A stretch of 64,000 nt of DNA from Bog-1198 sp963727045 (lineage in GTDB: Bacteria; Pseudomonadota; Gammaproteobacteria; Steroidobacterales; Steroidobacteraceae), in contig CAVSES010000002.1 of the NCBI GenBank assembly GCA_963727045.1, positions 1,302,001 to 1,366,000 on the forward strand, given 5' to 3'. How positions within the stretch are numbered: the stretch's first letter is position 1; every line of letters starts with the position of its first letter. The notes under the pieces were generated by a model that was not told where the DNA came from, did not search any database, and saw only the letters and a list, made by a program, of their open reading frames with translations. Shown here piece after piece: positions 44,345 to 52,089 of the stretch. The translations under genes were made by a program, and so were the position numbers.

Positions 44345-44967
44345 TGGCCGACCCCGCAACGATCGATCCGCACGAACCGGGTCTCGACCGGGCCCTCGCC
44401 ACGTTGCAAGGACTGCTGACGTCCGGGGAGACCTTGGAGGCGTGGGCAGTGCAGCATCGCCTGTTCGCGCTCACGCACCGCCGCGTTTGCATCGCCGCCA
44501 CCAGCGGACGATTCATATCGCTCAATCGCCGGCTGCTCGGCGGCTATGAGTCGGCCGACATTCGCTGGCAGGACCTGAAGGAAACCCGCATCAGTGCGGG
44601 AATTCTCTCCGCGGACCTCACGCTCATCGCCCAGGCGAGCTCCGACCTCAACATCGGATCCGAGGTGAATCGGGTTTGGACATTTGCCGGTTTGCGCAAG
44701 GATCAGGCGCAGGCGCTGTATCGGATTTGCCAGCAGCACGACCAGGTATGGCGCGAGAAGCGTCGCATACGCGAGCTCGAGGAATTGCGCGCGAAATCGG
44801 GCGGCGTGCAAATCGGCGGCGGCCAGCCGGTTTCCGCGTCGGATGGTGCCGGCATGGAATCGGAGCCGGCCCGTCGTCTGCGCCAGGCCCGTGAAATGCT
44901 CGACGCCAAGCTCATCAGCGACTCTGAGTTCGAGTCGATCAAGGCGAAGATCGTATCGGGCTTGTGA
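44344..44967 (+). CDS. bacterial PH-domain / SHOCT protein
   Basis: A 207-residue cytoplasmic protein with a bacterial pleckstrin-homology-like domain (about 25-135: FALTHRRVCIAATSGRFISL, then DIRWQDLKETRISAGIL) and a C-terminal SHOCT helix pair (ARRLRQAREMLDAKLISDSE) that often mediates oligomerisation. Its ATG overlaps the dps stop (TGATG). Function is unknown. Confidence 0.8.
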   Translation: MADPATIDPHEPGLDRALATLQGLLTSGETLEAWAVQHRLFALTHRRVCIAATSGRFISLNRRLLGGYESADIRWQDLKETRISAGILSADLTLIAQASSDLNIGSEVNRVWTFAGLRKDQAQALYRICQQHDQVWREKRRIRELEELRAKSGGVQIGGGQPVSASDGAGMESEPARRLRQAREMLDAKLISDSEFESIKAKIVSGL

Positions 44968-44975
44968 GCTCGGGG

Positions 44976-46304
44976 CTACCCCAACAAGTAGGCAAAATAG
45001 CTGTTGCGGAGCCGGTTGAGAGGATCTGTCCTCTGGCGCAGCGCCCGAAACAGCTTGAGCCGTTCGCCGAATGATTTCGCCACGTGTTCAGGCTGCAGGG
45101 CGCGCGATTGATTGAAGGTCGGCGTACCACCCAGGCCGGACGCGAAATCGTTGAAGTCGATAAGGAAATCATCCCAGCCGCTGTCGCCGGTCGAGGACGG
45201 CTCGAGGGTGAACATGGGTCCCGAGTAGCTGGCGCTGAACAAAGATCCACGGTCCTGATGCAGGCGGCTCGCTCCGCTGACCACGTTGGAGCGGTAGCGA
45301 TGTTCCTTGTAATAGGATCTGCAGAACGAAAAATATTCGCCCAGCACTTTCGGATAATCGATCTGGGGAAACGCCCAGAGGCTGTAGGTATGGCGCGCCT
45401 TCCACGCTTCCATCGGCATGTCGCGCATCCACTCGTGCGCATACGTTACGACACCCCGCTTCTGCACGCTCGACAGCATGACCGCGCGCAGTCCCGGCGC
45501 GGCCAGCACGCTGCCGACCGTCGAGCCGAACGCGGGCAGCACATTGCGCATGACTGACTTGCGGACTTGCCAGATCCCGGAGCGGCTCAACGATGCCGAT
45601 TCGTCGAGTGTGCGCCGCTCGACCGTGATCCGGTCGTTGAAAGGCGAAATGTGCAGCCGCAGTGCGCCGGGCGCGCTGATGATGGATGCGAACCGGCCGC
45701 TGAATTCCTTGAGCGACAGAACCTGATAATCGATCTTCACCGGAGTCAGCGGGCGCACCCGAAGCACGACCTCATGCACCACGCCCAGCAGGCCGAAGCT
45801 TGACCGCAGCACGCGCATCAGGTCCTTCTCGCGCTCCGTCACGATCATCTGCTTGCCCTGAGGGGTGATCAGCTTGATTTCCGTGACCAACGAGGAGAGC
45901 TGCGCGACGCCCGCGACGAAGGAAGCCTGCGGCAGGGTGGTGACTGCGAGGGCACCCAAGGAAATCTGCCCCATCTCGGGGGTGAGAGGCAGTTCGAGGC
46001 CGCGTTCCGCGAGATCGCGGACCAGGGTCCCGACGCGCACGCCGGCCTGCGCACGCACGAAGGTTTCGCCGAATTCGACGATCTTGTCGAGCGCGCCGGT
46101 GTCGACCGTGGTGCCGCCATCGCCGCCCACGCAGCGCGTCTGCGAGTAATCCGCGCCCACCATTCGAATGGGGGTCGGATAGCTCTTCGTTTTGCTGAGG
46201 ACGGTCGGAAGATCCTCGAAGCGCTTCAACTTGAGGACGAGGCGCGGCCGGCGATAAATTCCCGATGAATCCGCACTGGGCGAACGAGTGATTCTGCTTA
46301 CCAT
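44976..46304 (-). CDS. FAD-linked oxidoreductase (PCMH-type, aldonolactone-oxidase-like)
   Basis: A 442-residue flavoprotein with an N-terminal PCMH FAD-binding domain (IRMVGADYSQTRCVGGDGGT near 47-66, RAQAGVRVGTLV, FGLLGVVHEVVLRVRPL) and a C-terminal substrate domain resembling D-arabinono- or gulonolactone oxidases, but no HWGK-like C-terminal motif is seen, so the substrate is open. The ATG at 46304 has GGGGGG eight bases upstream and lies downstream of a class I cyclic-di-GMP riboswitch. Expression should therefore depend on cyclic-di-GMP. It is convergent with the PH/SHOCT gene. Confidence 0.85.
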   Translation of the reverse strand: MVSRITRSPSADSSGIYRRPRLVLKLKRFEDLPTVLSKTKSYPTPIRMVGADYSQTRCVGGDGGTTVDTGALDKIVEFGETFVRAQAGVRVGTLVRDLAERGLELPLTPEMGQISLGALAVTTLPQASFVAGVAQLSSLVTEIKLITPQGKQMIVTEREKDLMRVLRSSFGLLGVVHEVVLRVRPLTPVKIDYQVLSLKEFSGRFASIISAPGALRLHISPFNDRITVERRTLDESASLSRSGIWQVRKSVMRNVLPAFGSTVGSVLAAPGLRAVMLSSVQKRGVVTYAHEWMRDMPMEAWKARHTYSLWAFPQIDYPKVLGEYFSFCRSYYKEHRYRSNVVSGASRLHQDRGSLFSASYSGPMFTLEPSSTGDSGWDDFLIDFNDFASGLGGTPTFNQSRALQPEHVAKSFGERLKLFRALRQRTDPLNRLRNSYFAYLLG

Positions 46305-46399
46305 ATGCTTCCCCCCGGAAGACTGAAACAAGCTGCTTACCGCATGCTGTCGGGGGCACAAAACCGGAAGGTTTCGGGGTGCGATTGCACCTTTTTGAT
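46305..46399 (-). promoter_or_regulatory. apparent expression platform of the riboswitch
   Basis: Downstream of the aptamer, GGTGC-AATC-GCACC (46391-46378) forms a hairpin, and ACCCCG (46380-46375) is fully complementary to the conserved aptamer segment CGGGGT (46412-46407). Nearer the gene, CCCCCG (46356-46351) is complementary to CGGGGG (46317-46312), which includes the ribosome-binding site. No strong terminator with a T-run is seen, so control of translation initiation is the simplest reading. Confidence 0.5.
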
Positions 46400-46496
46400 A
46401 CTGGCGACCCCGCTATCGTCAGACTTCCTCGAAGGAAGCCCCTTAGACCGGTGGTTTTGCGTCCCCACCTTTCGGCGGGTTTGCCCTTGAACAGCC
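46400..46496 (-). ncRNA. class I cyclic-di-GMP riboswitch (GEMM-I)
   Basis: Read on the minus strand, the leader contains every conserved GEMM-I block in order: AGGGCAAACC (46487-46478), a stem capped by the GNRA tetraloop GAAA in CGCCGAAAGGTGG, GGGACGCAAA, the CACCGGTCTAAGG tetraloop-receptor strand, a variable stem (CTTCCTTCGAGGAAG) and ATAGCGGGGT (46415-46407). These line up block for block with the Vibrio Vc2 aptamer as I know it. The aptamer starts at the predicted transcription start and ends about 100 bases before the FAD oxidase ATG. Confidence 0.95.
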
Positions 46497-46501
46497 TTAT
46501 T

Positions 46502-46531
46502 ACTATGCGACGGATCAGGTGTCCTTGTAAA
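46502..46531 (-). promoter_or_regulatory. promoter of the riboswitch transcript
   Basis: On the minus strand TTTACA (46531-46526) and CATAGT (46507-46502) are spaced by 18 bases. The predicted start near 46495 falls just before the first conserved base of the aptamer, which supports the assignment. The promoter lies immediately after the stop of the Kef-type gene. Confidence 0.5.
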
Positions 46532-46539
46532 GCGCTTTT

Positions 46540-48522
46540 TTAGCCCATCAGGAGCAGGGTCTCCGCGTGCTCGACCGCCTCCGGGGTGCCGCACACCACG
46601 ACCACGTCCCCCACCTTGAACCGCGTATCCGGGCCGGGGTCGCGTCCGACGATGCCGTCGCGCCGCACCGCACTCACCGCCGCCCGCGACCCGCGGACGG
46701 AAAGTTCGGCGATGCTGCGTCCCACCGCCCAGGCATGAGGCGGCAAAATGACGCTGTGCAGTTCCTCGCGGAACGCATGAGTCTCGTCCAGGTGTTCGGC
46801 GTCGGCGTCGCGAAAGTACTGTCGCAGCATGCTGTAGCGATGGCTGCGTATGTCATTGACGGTTCGAATCACGCGCGGTACGGGCAGCTTGAGCAGCAGC
46901 AGCAGATGCGACAGCAACATCAAGCTGGCCTCGAAGGTTTCCGGCACCACCTCGGTCGCGCCGGCGGACTGAAGCTGCTCGAGCTTGGTGTCGTCCTGGG
47001 TGCGGACGAGAATCGGCACGTCCTTGCGCAACTCGCGTACCGCGCGCAGGATGCGCAGCGCCACCTCGGGGTGGGCGAACGTGACCACCACGCAGCTTGC
47101 ACGCGCGACGCCGACGTTCTCCAACACCTTTCCCTCGCCGGCGTCGCCGTAGATGACCGGATCTCCGGCCTGCCGGCCCGAGCGAATCCGGTACGCATCG
47201 AGGTCAAGCGCGATGTACTCGAAGCCCGTTTGTTCGAGCACTCGCGCGATGTTCTGGCCGACCCGCCCGAAGCCGCAAATGATGACGTGATCGCGGCCGG
47301 CGACGGCCAGGGTTGCCTGCGCCTCGCGCATCGCTTCGCTGTGGGGAGGGCCGGACTCGCCGAGCAATGCGCGGGTTATGCGCCGGTTGTGCCGGATGAG
47401 TATGGGCGAAAGAACCATGCTCAGAACGATGGCCGCGAGCAGGGGTTGAACGATGGCCGGATCCAGCAATTCCCGCCGCAGAAGCAGGGTCAACAGGGCA
47501 AACCCGAATTCCCCGCCCTGGCTCACGACCACCCCGGTGCGCAGCGACTTGAACCAGCTTCTCGTTGCCGGCTTCGCGGCGAGCGTCGCGACCGCGGTCT
47601 TGAGCAGCAGCATGCCGGCAAGAATTGCCGCCACCAGTGGAAAATGCCGCAACAACAGCCCCACATCGAGCAGCATGCCGACGGTGATGAAGAAGAGGCC
47701 GAGCAGCACTTCGCGATACGAGCGGATCGTGGCCTCGACCTGGTGACGGAACTCCGTTTCCGCGAGCATCATGCCGGCGAGAAATGCGCCGAGCGCGAGC
47801 GACAGACCCACCGCGTGGGTGGCCCAAGCGGATGCCAGCACGGCCAGCAACACGGCCAGTGAAAAGAGCTCCGCGCTGCGCACCGAGGCGATCATGAGGA
47901 ACAGCGGCCGCAGCAGCCATCGTCCTGCGCCAAGCACCAGCAGCAATGCCAGAACGGCGATGCCGATCGCGCCCACGATGTGGCTGCCCTGCGCGGCGGC
48001 ATCGCCGCCGAGCACCGATACCAGGGCGAGAAACAGCGGAAAACTCAGGTCTTGGAACAGACAAATCGCCACCGCGAGGCGGCCGTGGGTCCGGTTGTTC
48101 TCCGATTGTTCGGTGAGCTGCGAAATGATGATGGCGGTCGAGGACATGGCGATCGCGCCGCCGATCACGATGGCCACGGCCGGAACGGCGTCGAACCCCG
48201 CGACGGCGCCGGCCGCGACGATGCCGGTGGTCAGCAGCACCTGCATTCCGCCGACGCCGATGACCTCCCAGCGCATCGCCACCAGGCGCGGCAGCGAGAA
48301 TTCGAGCCCCAGCGTGAAGACGAGGAATACCACGCCGAAGTCGGCCAACAGTCGCGTCGTTTCATTGTCGGCCGCCAGGGCGAGCGCATGCGGGCCGAGA
48401 AGCATGCCGACGGCGAGATACCCCAGAATCGCCGGCATCTTCAGCCTGCGAACGCCAGCAACCACGCACACCGACGCGGTGAGCAGGATCAGGATCTGCA
48501 GCAGCGGATCGTTGTGGTGCAT
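46540..48522 (-). CDS. Kef-type cation:proton antiporter (CPA2) with TrkA-N and TrkA-C domains
   Basis: A 660-residue inner-membrane protein: about 12 transmembrane helices (FLVFTLGLEFSLPRL, SSTAIIISQLTEQ, FALLTLLLRRELLDP), then a RCK/TrkA-N domain starting HVIICGFGRVGQNIARVLEQ near residue 415, and a TrkA-C domain at the end (AVGRSIAELSVRG, RFKVGDVVVVCG). This matches KefB/YbaL-like potassium or sodium:proton antiporters gated by nucleotide binding. No ancillary kefF/G flavoprotein is adjacent. Confidence 0.93.
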   Translation of the reverse strand: MHHNDPLLQILILLTASVCVVAGVRRLKMPAILGYLAVGMLLGPHALALAADNETTRLLADFGVVFLVFTLGLEFSLPRLVAMRWEVIGVGGMQVLLTTGIVAAGAVAGFDAVPAVAIVIGGAIAMSSTAIIISQLTEQSENNRTHGRLAVAICLFQDLSFPLFLALVSVLGGDAAAQGSHIVGAIGIAVLALLLVLGAGRWLLRPLFLMIASVRSAELFSLAVLLAVLASAWATHAVGLSLALGAFLAGMMLAETEFRHQVEATIRSYREVLLGLFFITVGMLLDVGLLLRHFPLVAAILAGMLLLKTAVATLAAKPATRSWFKSLRTGVVVSQGGEFGFALLTLLLRRELLDPAIVQPLLAAIVLSMVLSPILIRHNRRITRALLGESGPPHSEAMREAQATLAVAGRDHVIICGFGRVGQNIARVLEQTGFEYIALDLDAYRIRSGRQAGDPVIYGDAGEGKVLENVGVARASCVVVTFAHPEVALRILRAVRELRKDVPILVRTQDDTKLEQLQSAGATEVVPETFEASLMLLSHLLLLLKLPVPRVIRTVNDIRSHRYSMLRQYFRDADAEHLDETHAFREELHSVILPPHAWAVGRSIAELSVRGSRAAVSAVRRDGIVGRDPGPDTRFKVGDVVVVCGTPEAVEHAETLLLMG

Positions 48523-48574
48523 CAGGTCCCAGGATTGAGGTTTGGGGCGGCGTTTTGCCTGCTAGCATATAGCG

Positions 48575-49708
48575 ATGAGCCCCAGTATGACGGTCCTCAA
48601 GCTCGAGGGAGAAGCCGGGGACTGGCGCCTGCAACTCGGCGGCGACTGGTCGCTGGCGGCGATGGCGAAGATCGAGGCGGCGATCCAAGGCCTGCCCGAC
48701 ACGCTGCAGGGCACGTTGGCAATCGATTGGTCGGGTGCCGAGGCTCCCGGAATTGGTCCCGTCTGGGCTCTGCTGATGCGCTTGGACGGCTTCGGCACGC
48801 AGCTCAAGGGGGTGCGCCACAGCGGCGATCCGCCGCACTTTTTGGAATTGCTGCGAAAGCTCGACGTCGACAGGCACCTAACCCCCGCCGAGCCGCATCT
48901 CGAACCCAGTTTGGAAAAGTCGGTCGGCAAGCTCGGACGATGGGCGGTTGCCCAGGGTGCCGAGGCCCGTGGCGTGCTCGGCTTCTTTGGCCGCATCATG
49001 ACCGTTCTCCGGGAGGCGCTTACCAGGCCGCGGGCAATGCGGCCGTCGTCGTTGGCGAGGCACATCTATGAGACCGGCATCACCGCCATTCCGATCGTTT
49101 CCCTGATCGCCTTTCTGATCAGCGTCATCGTCGCCTACCTCGGAGCGCAGCAGCTGCAGAGGTTCGGTGCCGACATCTTCGTCGTGGATCTCGTGACCAT
49201 TTCGGTGCTGCGGGAAATGGGCGTCCTGCTGACCGCCATCATCGTCGCCGGCCGCTCCGGCAGTGCCTTTGCGGCCGAAATCGGCGTGATGCAGCTCAAC
49301 GAAGAAACCGATGCGCTGCGGGCGATGGGCATGAATCCGATCGAGCTGCTGGTGGTGCCGAGGATACTCGCCCTCGTCATCGCCCTGCCCCTCCTCACCG
49401 TGATTGCCGATGCCATGGGTCTTGCCGGCGGCGGCCTGTTGTCGCTGCTCAATTTGCACATACCCTTGCCGCAATTCATGAACCGGCTGCGCGAATCCAT
49501 TTCACCGACGACATTCTGGGCGGGTCTGATCAAGGCTCCTGTATTCGCCGTGCTGATCGCCATGGTGGGATGCTACCGCGGCATGCAGGTGCGCGATTCG
49601 GCCCGCGAACTTGGGCGGTTGACCACGGTCGCGGTGGTGCAATCGATTTTTCTCGTCATTCTGGCCGACGCCCTGTTCGCGGTGTTCTACGTGCAAATCG
49701 ACTTCTGA
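48575..49708 (+). CDS. Mla-type lipid ABC transporter permease with N-terminal STAS domain
   Basis: A 377-residue protein combining an MlaB-like STAS domain (about 1-105) and an MlaE permease (about 125-377) with HIYETGITAIPIVSLIAFL, the EIGVMQLNEETDALRAMGMNP motif and MVGCYRGM. MlaE-type permeases move phospholipids between the inner membrane and an MCE protein. In E. coli MlaB is a separate subunit; fusion makes this a single-chain form. The following ATPase gene overlaps its stop (TGATG). Confidence 0.92.
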   Translation: MSPSMTVLKLEGEAGDWRLQLGGDWSLAAMAKIEAAIQGLPDTLQGTLAIDWSGAEAPGIGPVWALLMRLDGFGTQLKGVRHSGDPPHFLELLRKLDVDRHLTPAEPHLEPSLEKSVGKLGRWAVAQGAEARGVLGFFGRIMTVLREALTRPRAMRPSSLARHIYETGITAIPIVSLIAFLISVIVAYLGAQQLQRFGADIFVVDLVTISVLREMGVLLTAIIVAGRSGSAFAAEIGVMQLNEETDALRAMGMNPIELLVVPRILALVIALPLLTVIADAMGLAGGGLLSLLNLHIPLPQFMNRLRESISPTTFWAGLIKAPVFAVLIAMVGCYRGMQVRDSARELGRLTTVAVVQSIFLVILADALFAVFYVQIDF

Positions 49709-50529
49709 TGCAGGCTCCCGGCGCAACCCCCGTCGTTCGCGTTCGCGGTCTGGTCAGCCGCTTCGGATCCCAGGTGGTGCACGATGCACTCGACATGGAG
49801 GTGCAGCCGAATGAGATATTTGGAATCGTCGGCGGTTCAGGAACGGGAAAAACGGTGTTGCTGCGCACGATACTGGGGTTGCGCGCGCCCGATGCCGGCA
49901 CCGTCGAGATGTACGGCAGGGACGTGCAGCAACTCGCCCTGGCAGACCGCAGCGCCCTGGTGCGAAGCTACGGCGTCACGTTCCAAAACGGCGCATTGAT
50001 CAGTTCACTGACCGTCGCGCAGAACATTCAGTTGCCGATGCGCGAATATTACCCCGTGTCCGAGCATACCCTGGCCGAACTCTCGGAATTGAACCTGGCG
50101 TTGGTGGGATTGGCGCCGGATGCCGGGCCAAAATACCCCTCGCAATTATCCGGCGGCATGGTCAAGCGGGCGGCGTTGGCGCGCGCTCTCAGCCTCGAAC
50201 CCAAGCTTTTGTTCCTCGATGAGCCGACGGCCGGTCTTGATCCCATTTCCGCCGCGGCCTTCGATGAGCTACTGTTGTACCTTCATTCCCAACTGCGGCT
50301 CACCGTGGTGATGATTACCCACGACCTCGATACCTTGTTCCGGACTTGCAGCCGGGTCGGCGTCATCGTGGCCGGACGCATGATCACCGGTACGTTGGAC
50401 GACCTGCTGCAGAATCAGAACCCGTGGATACACGACTATTTTCACGGACCGCGCGCGCGCGCGGCGGCCGGGCCGGCCCTGGGTTCCGAGAAGGCGGCGC
50501 CGGCCGCCGACACGGGTGCACATGGATAG
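49708..50529 (+). CDS. Mla-type lipid ABC transporter ATPase (MlaF-like)
   Basis: A 273-residue ATPase with Walker A GGSGTGKTV near 42-50, signature LSGGMVKRAALARAL (the MlaF-type LSGGM) and Walker B LLFLDEPTAGLDP. It energises the STAS-MlaE permease. A C-terminal alanine-rich tail follows about residue 250. The ATG at 49708 overlaps the permease stop, and its own end overlaps the MCE gene by eight bases. Confidence 0.94.
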   Translation: MQAPGATPVVRVRGLVSRFGSQVVHDALDMEVQPNEIFGIVGGSGTGKTVLLRTILGLRAPDAGTVEMYGRDVQQLALADRSALVRSYGVTFQNGALISSLTVAQNIQLPMREYYPVSEHTLAELSELNLALVGLAPDAGPKYPSQLSGGMVKRAALARALSLEPKLLFLDEPTAGLDPISAAAFDELLLYLHSQLRLTVVMITHDLDTLFRTCSRVGVIVAGRMITGTLDDLLQNQNPWIHDYFHGPRARAAAGPALGSEKAAPAADTGAHG

Positions 50530-51457
50530 GGATCCGAATTACGTGGCCGTCGGCGCCTTTGTGCTGCTGGTCATCGCCATGGGGTTGTCCTTCGTGTTGT
50601 GGTACACGAATCAGCAGGACACGCGCATCTATTTGCGTTATGAGATCTACTTCCCGGGCACCGTCAGCGGGCTCACGCCGGGCAGTCCGGTACGCTACCT
50701 GGGCGTGGATGTCGGCAAGGTGGCGCGCATCCTCATCGACCCGAAGCAGCGCAACCGTGTGCTGGTGATCGCCGATATCGAAGCCACGGCGCCGATCGAC
50801 GGCGGCACGCGGGCTTCCTTGAGCCTGCAAGGCGTCACGGGCCTGCTGTTCATCGATTTGAAGCAGGATCGCACCGTCGCCGTTCCGGGCCCGCTCGCGG
50901 ACGGGTTGCGTTATCCCGTCATCCGTTCCGCACCTTCCGACTTCGATGTGCTGTTGAGCAACCTGCCCGCATTGTCCACCAACCTCGTGGAGCTGGCGGA
51001 CCGGTTCAACCAGACGTTCAGCGACGAGAATGTGCGCTCATTCAAGGCGATTCTGGACAATGCGCGCCTCGCCAGCGAGCGCCTGCCGGGGACTACGCGC
51101 GAGGCGCAGGAATTGTTGGCTGCGGCGCGGCATACCGCCGAGGAAGTTCGGATGGCCGCCGCAGATCTCCGCGCCGTGGAGGAGCGTTCCGCGCCGGAGA
51201 TGGAAGCCGCCATCTCGAACATTCGACATCTCTCCGACAATCTGGCACGGACTTCCGATCGGTTGGAGCATTTCGTGGCGGAGAACGAACCGGGCGTTTC
51301 GCGCTTCACGCATCAAAGCCTGCCTGAATTTGAACAACTGCTGCGCGAAAGCCGCCAGGCCGCGCGCGATTTCCGCGATCTGTCGCGGAGCCTGAAACAA
51401 AACCCCTCGCAACTCATTTACGAACCCAATTACCGCGGCGTCGAGGTCGCGAAGTGA
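50522..51457 (+). CDS. MCE/MlaD family lipid-binding protein
   Basis: A 311-residue protein with an N-terminal membrane anchor (about 8-28), one MCE domain (about 37-120: YFPGTVSGLTPGSPVRYLGVDVGKV) and a long helical, coiled-coil-like C-terminus ending in an FRDLSRSLKQNPSQLIY segment. MCE proteins form hexameric lipid channels in the periplasm. The longer helical tail resembles PqiB- or LetB-like tunnels in spirit, though only one MCE repeat is present. Start ATG 50522 is chosen over GTG 50516. Confidence 0.92.
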   Translation: MDRDPNYVAVGAFVLLVIAMGLSFVLWYTNQQDTRIYLRYEIYFPGTVSGLTPGSPVRYLGVDVGKVARILIDPKQRNRVLVIADIEATAPIDGGTRASLSLQGVTGLLFIDLKQDRTVAVPGPLADGLRYPVIRSAPSDFDVLLSNLPALSTNLVELADRFNQTFSDENVRSFKAILDNARLASERLPGTTREAQELLAAARHTAEEVRMAAADLRAVEERSAPEMEAAISNIRHLSDNLARTSDRLEHFVAENEPGVSRFTHQSLPEFEQLLRESRQAARDFRDLSRSLKQNPSQLIYEPNYRGVEVAK

Positions 51458-52089
51458 ATCATCGGGTGAAGCGGGCGCTCGTCGCCGCGGCGGCCGTCTG
51501 CCTTGCGGCATGCACCGGCTCGCTGTTCTCAAGCAAGACTGCTCCGCCCGCCGTCTACATGCTGTCGGCCGGATCAGGGCCGCCGGGAATCGGCGACCCG
51601 ATACCCGCGGACTTGGCGGTGCTCAAACCCAGGGTTCGCCCGGGGCTCGAATCGGACCGTATCGCCGTGTTGTACGCGGATCGGCACCTGGACTATCTCG
51701 CGGACGCCCGTTGGGGCGGGCCGCTCGGGGAAGTGCTGCAGGATCTTGCGGTGCAGGAGTTGCACACGCACGTCAATCTGCGCACCGTCAGCGCCGAGGG
51801 GTCCGTATTCGCGAGCGGGTATTGGCTGGAATTCGAAGTGGCGGATTTTCAGGCCGAATACACGTCCGCGGGGACGGCGCCCGTCGTTCGCGTGCGCCTC
51901 CTGGCGCGACTAGGCACTTCCGGCGACCGGCATATCTTGGGTCAGTTCGCGGCGAGCGCGCAGCAGCCTGCGGCAGAGAATCGCTTGAGTGCGATCGTGG
52001 ATGCCTACGCGCGTGCCTCGGATGCGGCGCTCGCGCAGATCGCCGTTCATGCCGGCGAACTGCTCGCCGACGGTTCAAAAACTCGATAG
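51454..52089 (+). CDS. ABC-type transport auxiliary lipoprotein (PqiC-like)
   Basis: A 211-residue lipoprotein with signal peptide and lipobox LAAC (Cys20), followed by a PqiC/YmbA-like domain: PAVYMLSAG, then VLKPRVRPGLESDRIAVL and YADARWGGPLGEVLQDL-type segment. Such lipoproteins contact the outer membrane and receive lipids from an MCE tunnel. The GTG start overlaps the MCE stop (GTGA), so the four genes form one coupled operon. Confidence 0.88.
   Translation: MNHRVKRALVAAAAVCLAACTGSLFSSKTAPPAVYMLSAGSGPPGIGDPIPADLAVLKPRVRPGLESDRIAVLYADRHLDYLADARWGGPLGEVLQDLAVQELHTHVNLRTVSAEGSVFASGYWLEFEVADFQAEYTSAGTAPVVRVRLLARLGTSGDRHILGQFAASAQQPAAENRLSAIVDAYARASDAALAQIAVHAGELLADGSKTR

Noticed and set aside
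46378..46400. A plus-strand stem-loop followed by TTTTT resembling an intrinsic terminator.
   Set aside because: No plus-strand transcript is expected there; the same bases form the riboswitch downstream hairpin on the minus strand.
46520..46545. AAAGCGCTTT palindrome next to a T-run after the Kef-type stop.
   Set aside because: The palindrome has no loop bases, so it cannot form a stable RNA terminator hairpin; part of it is the riboswitch -35 region.
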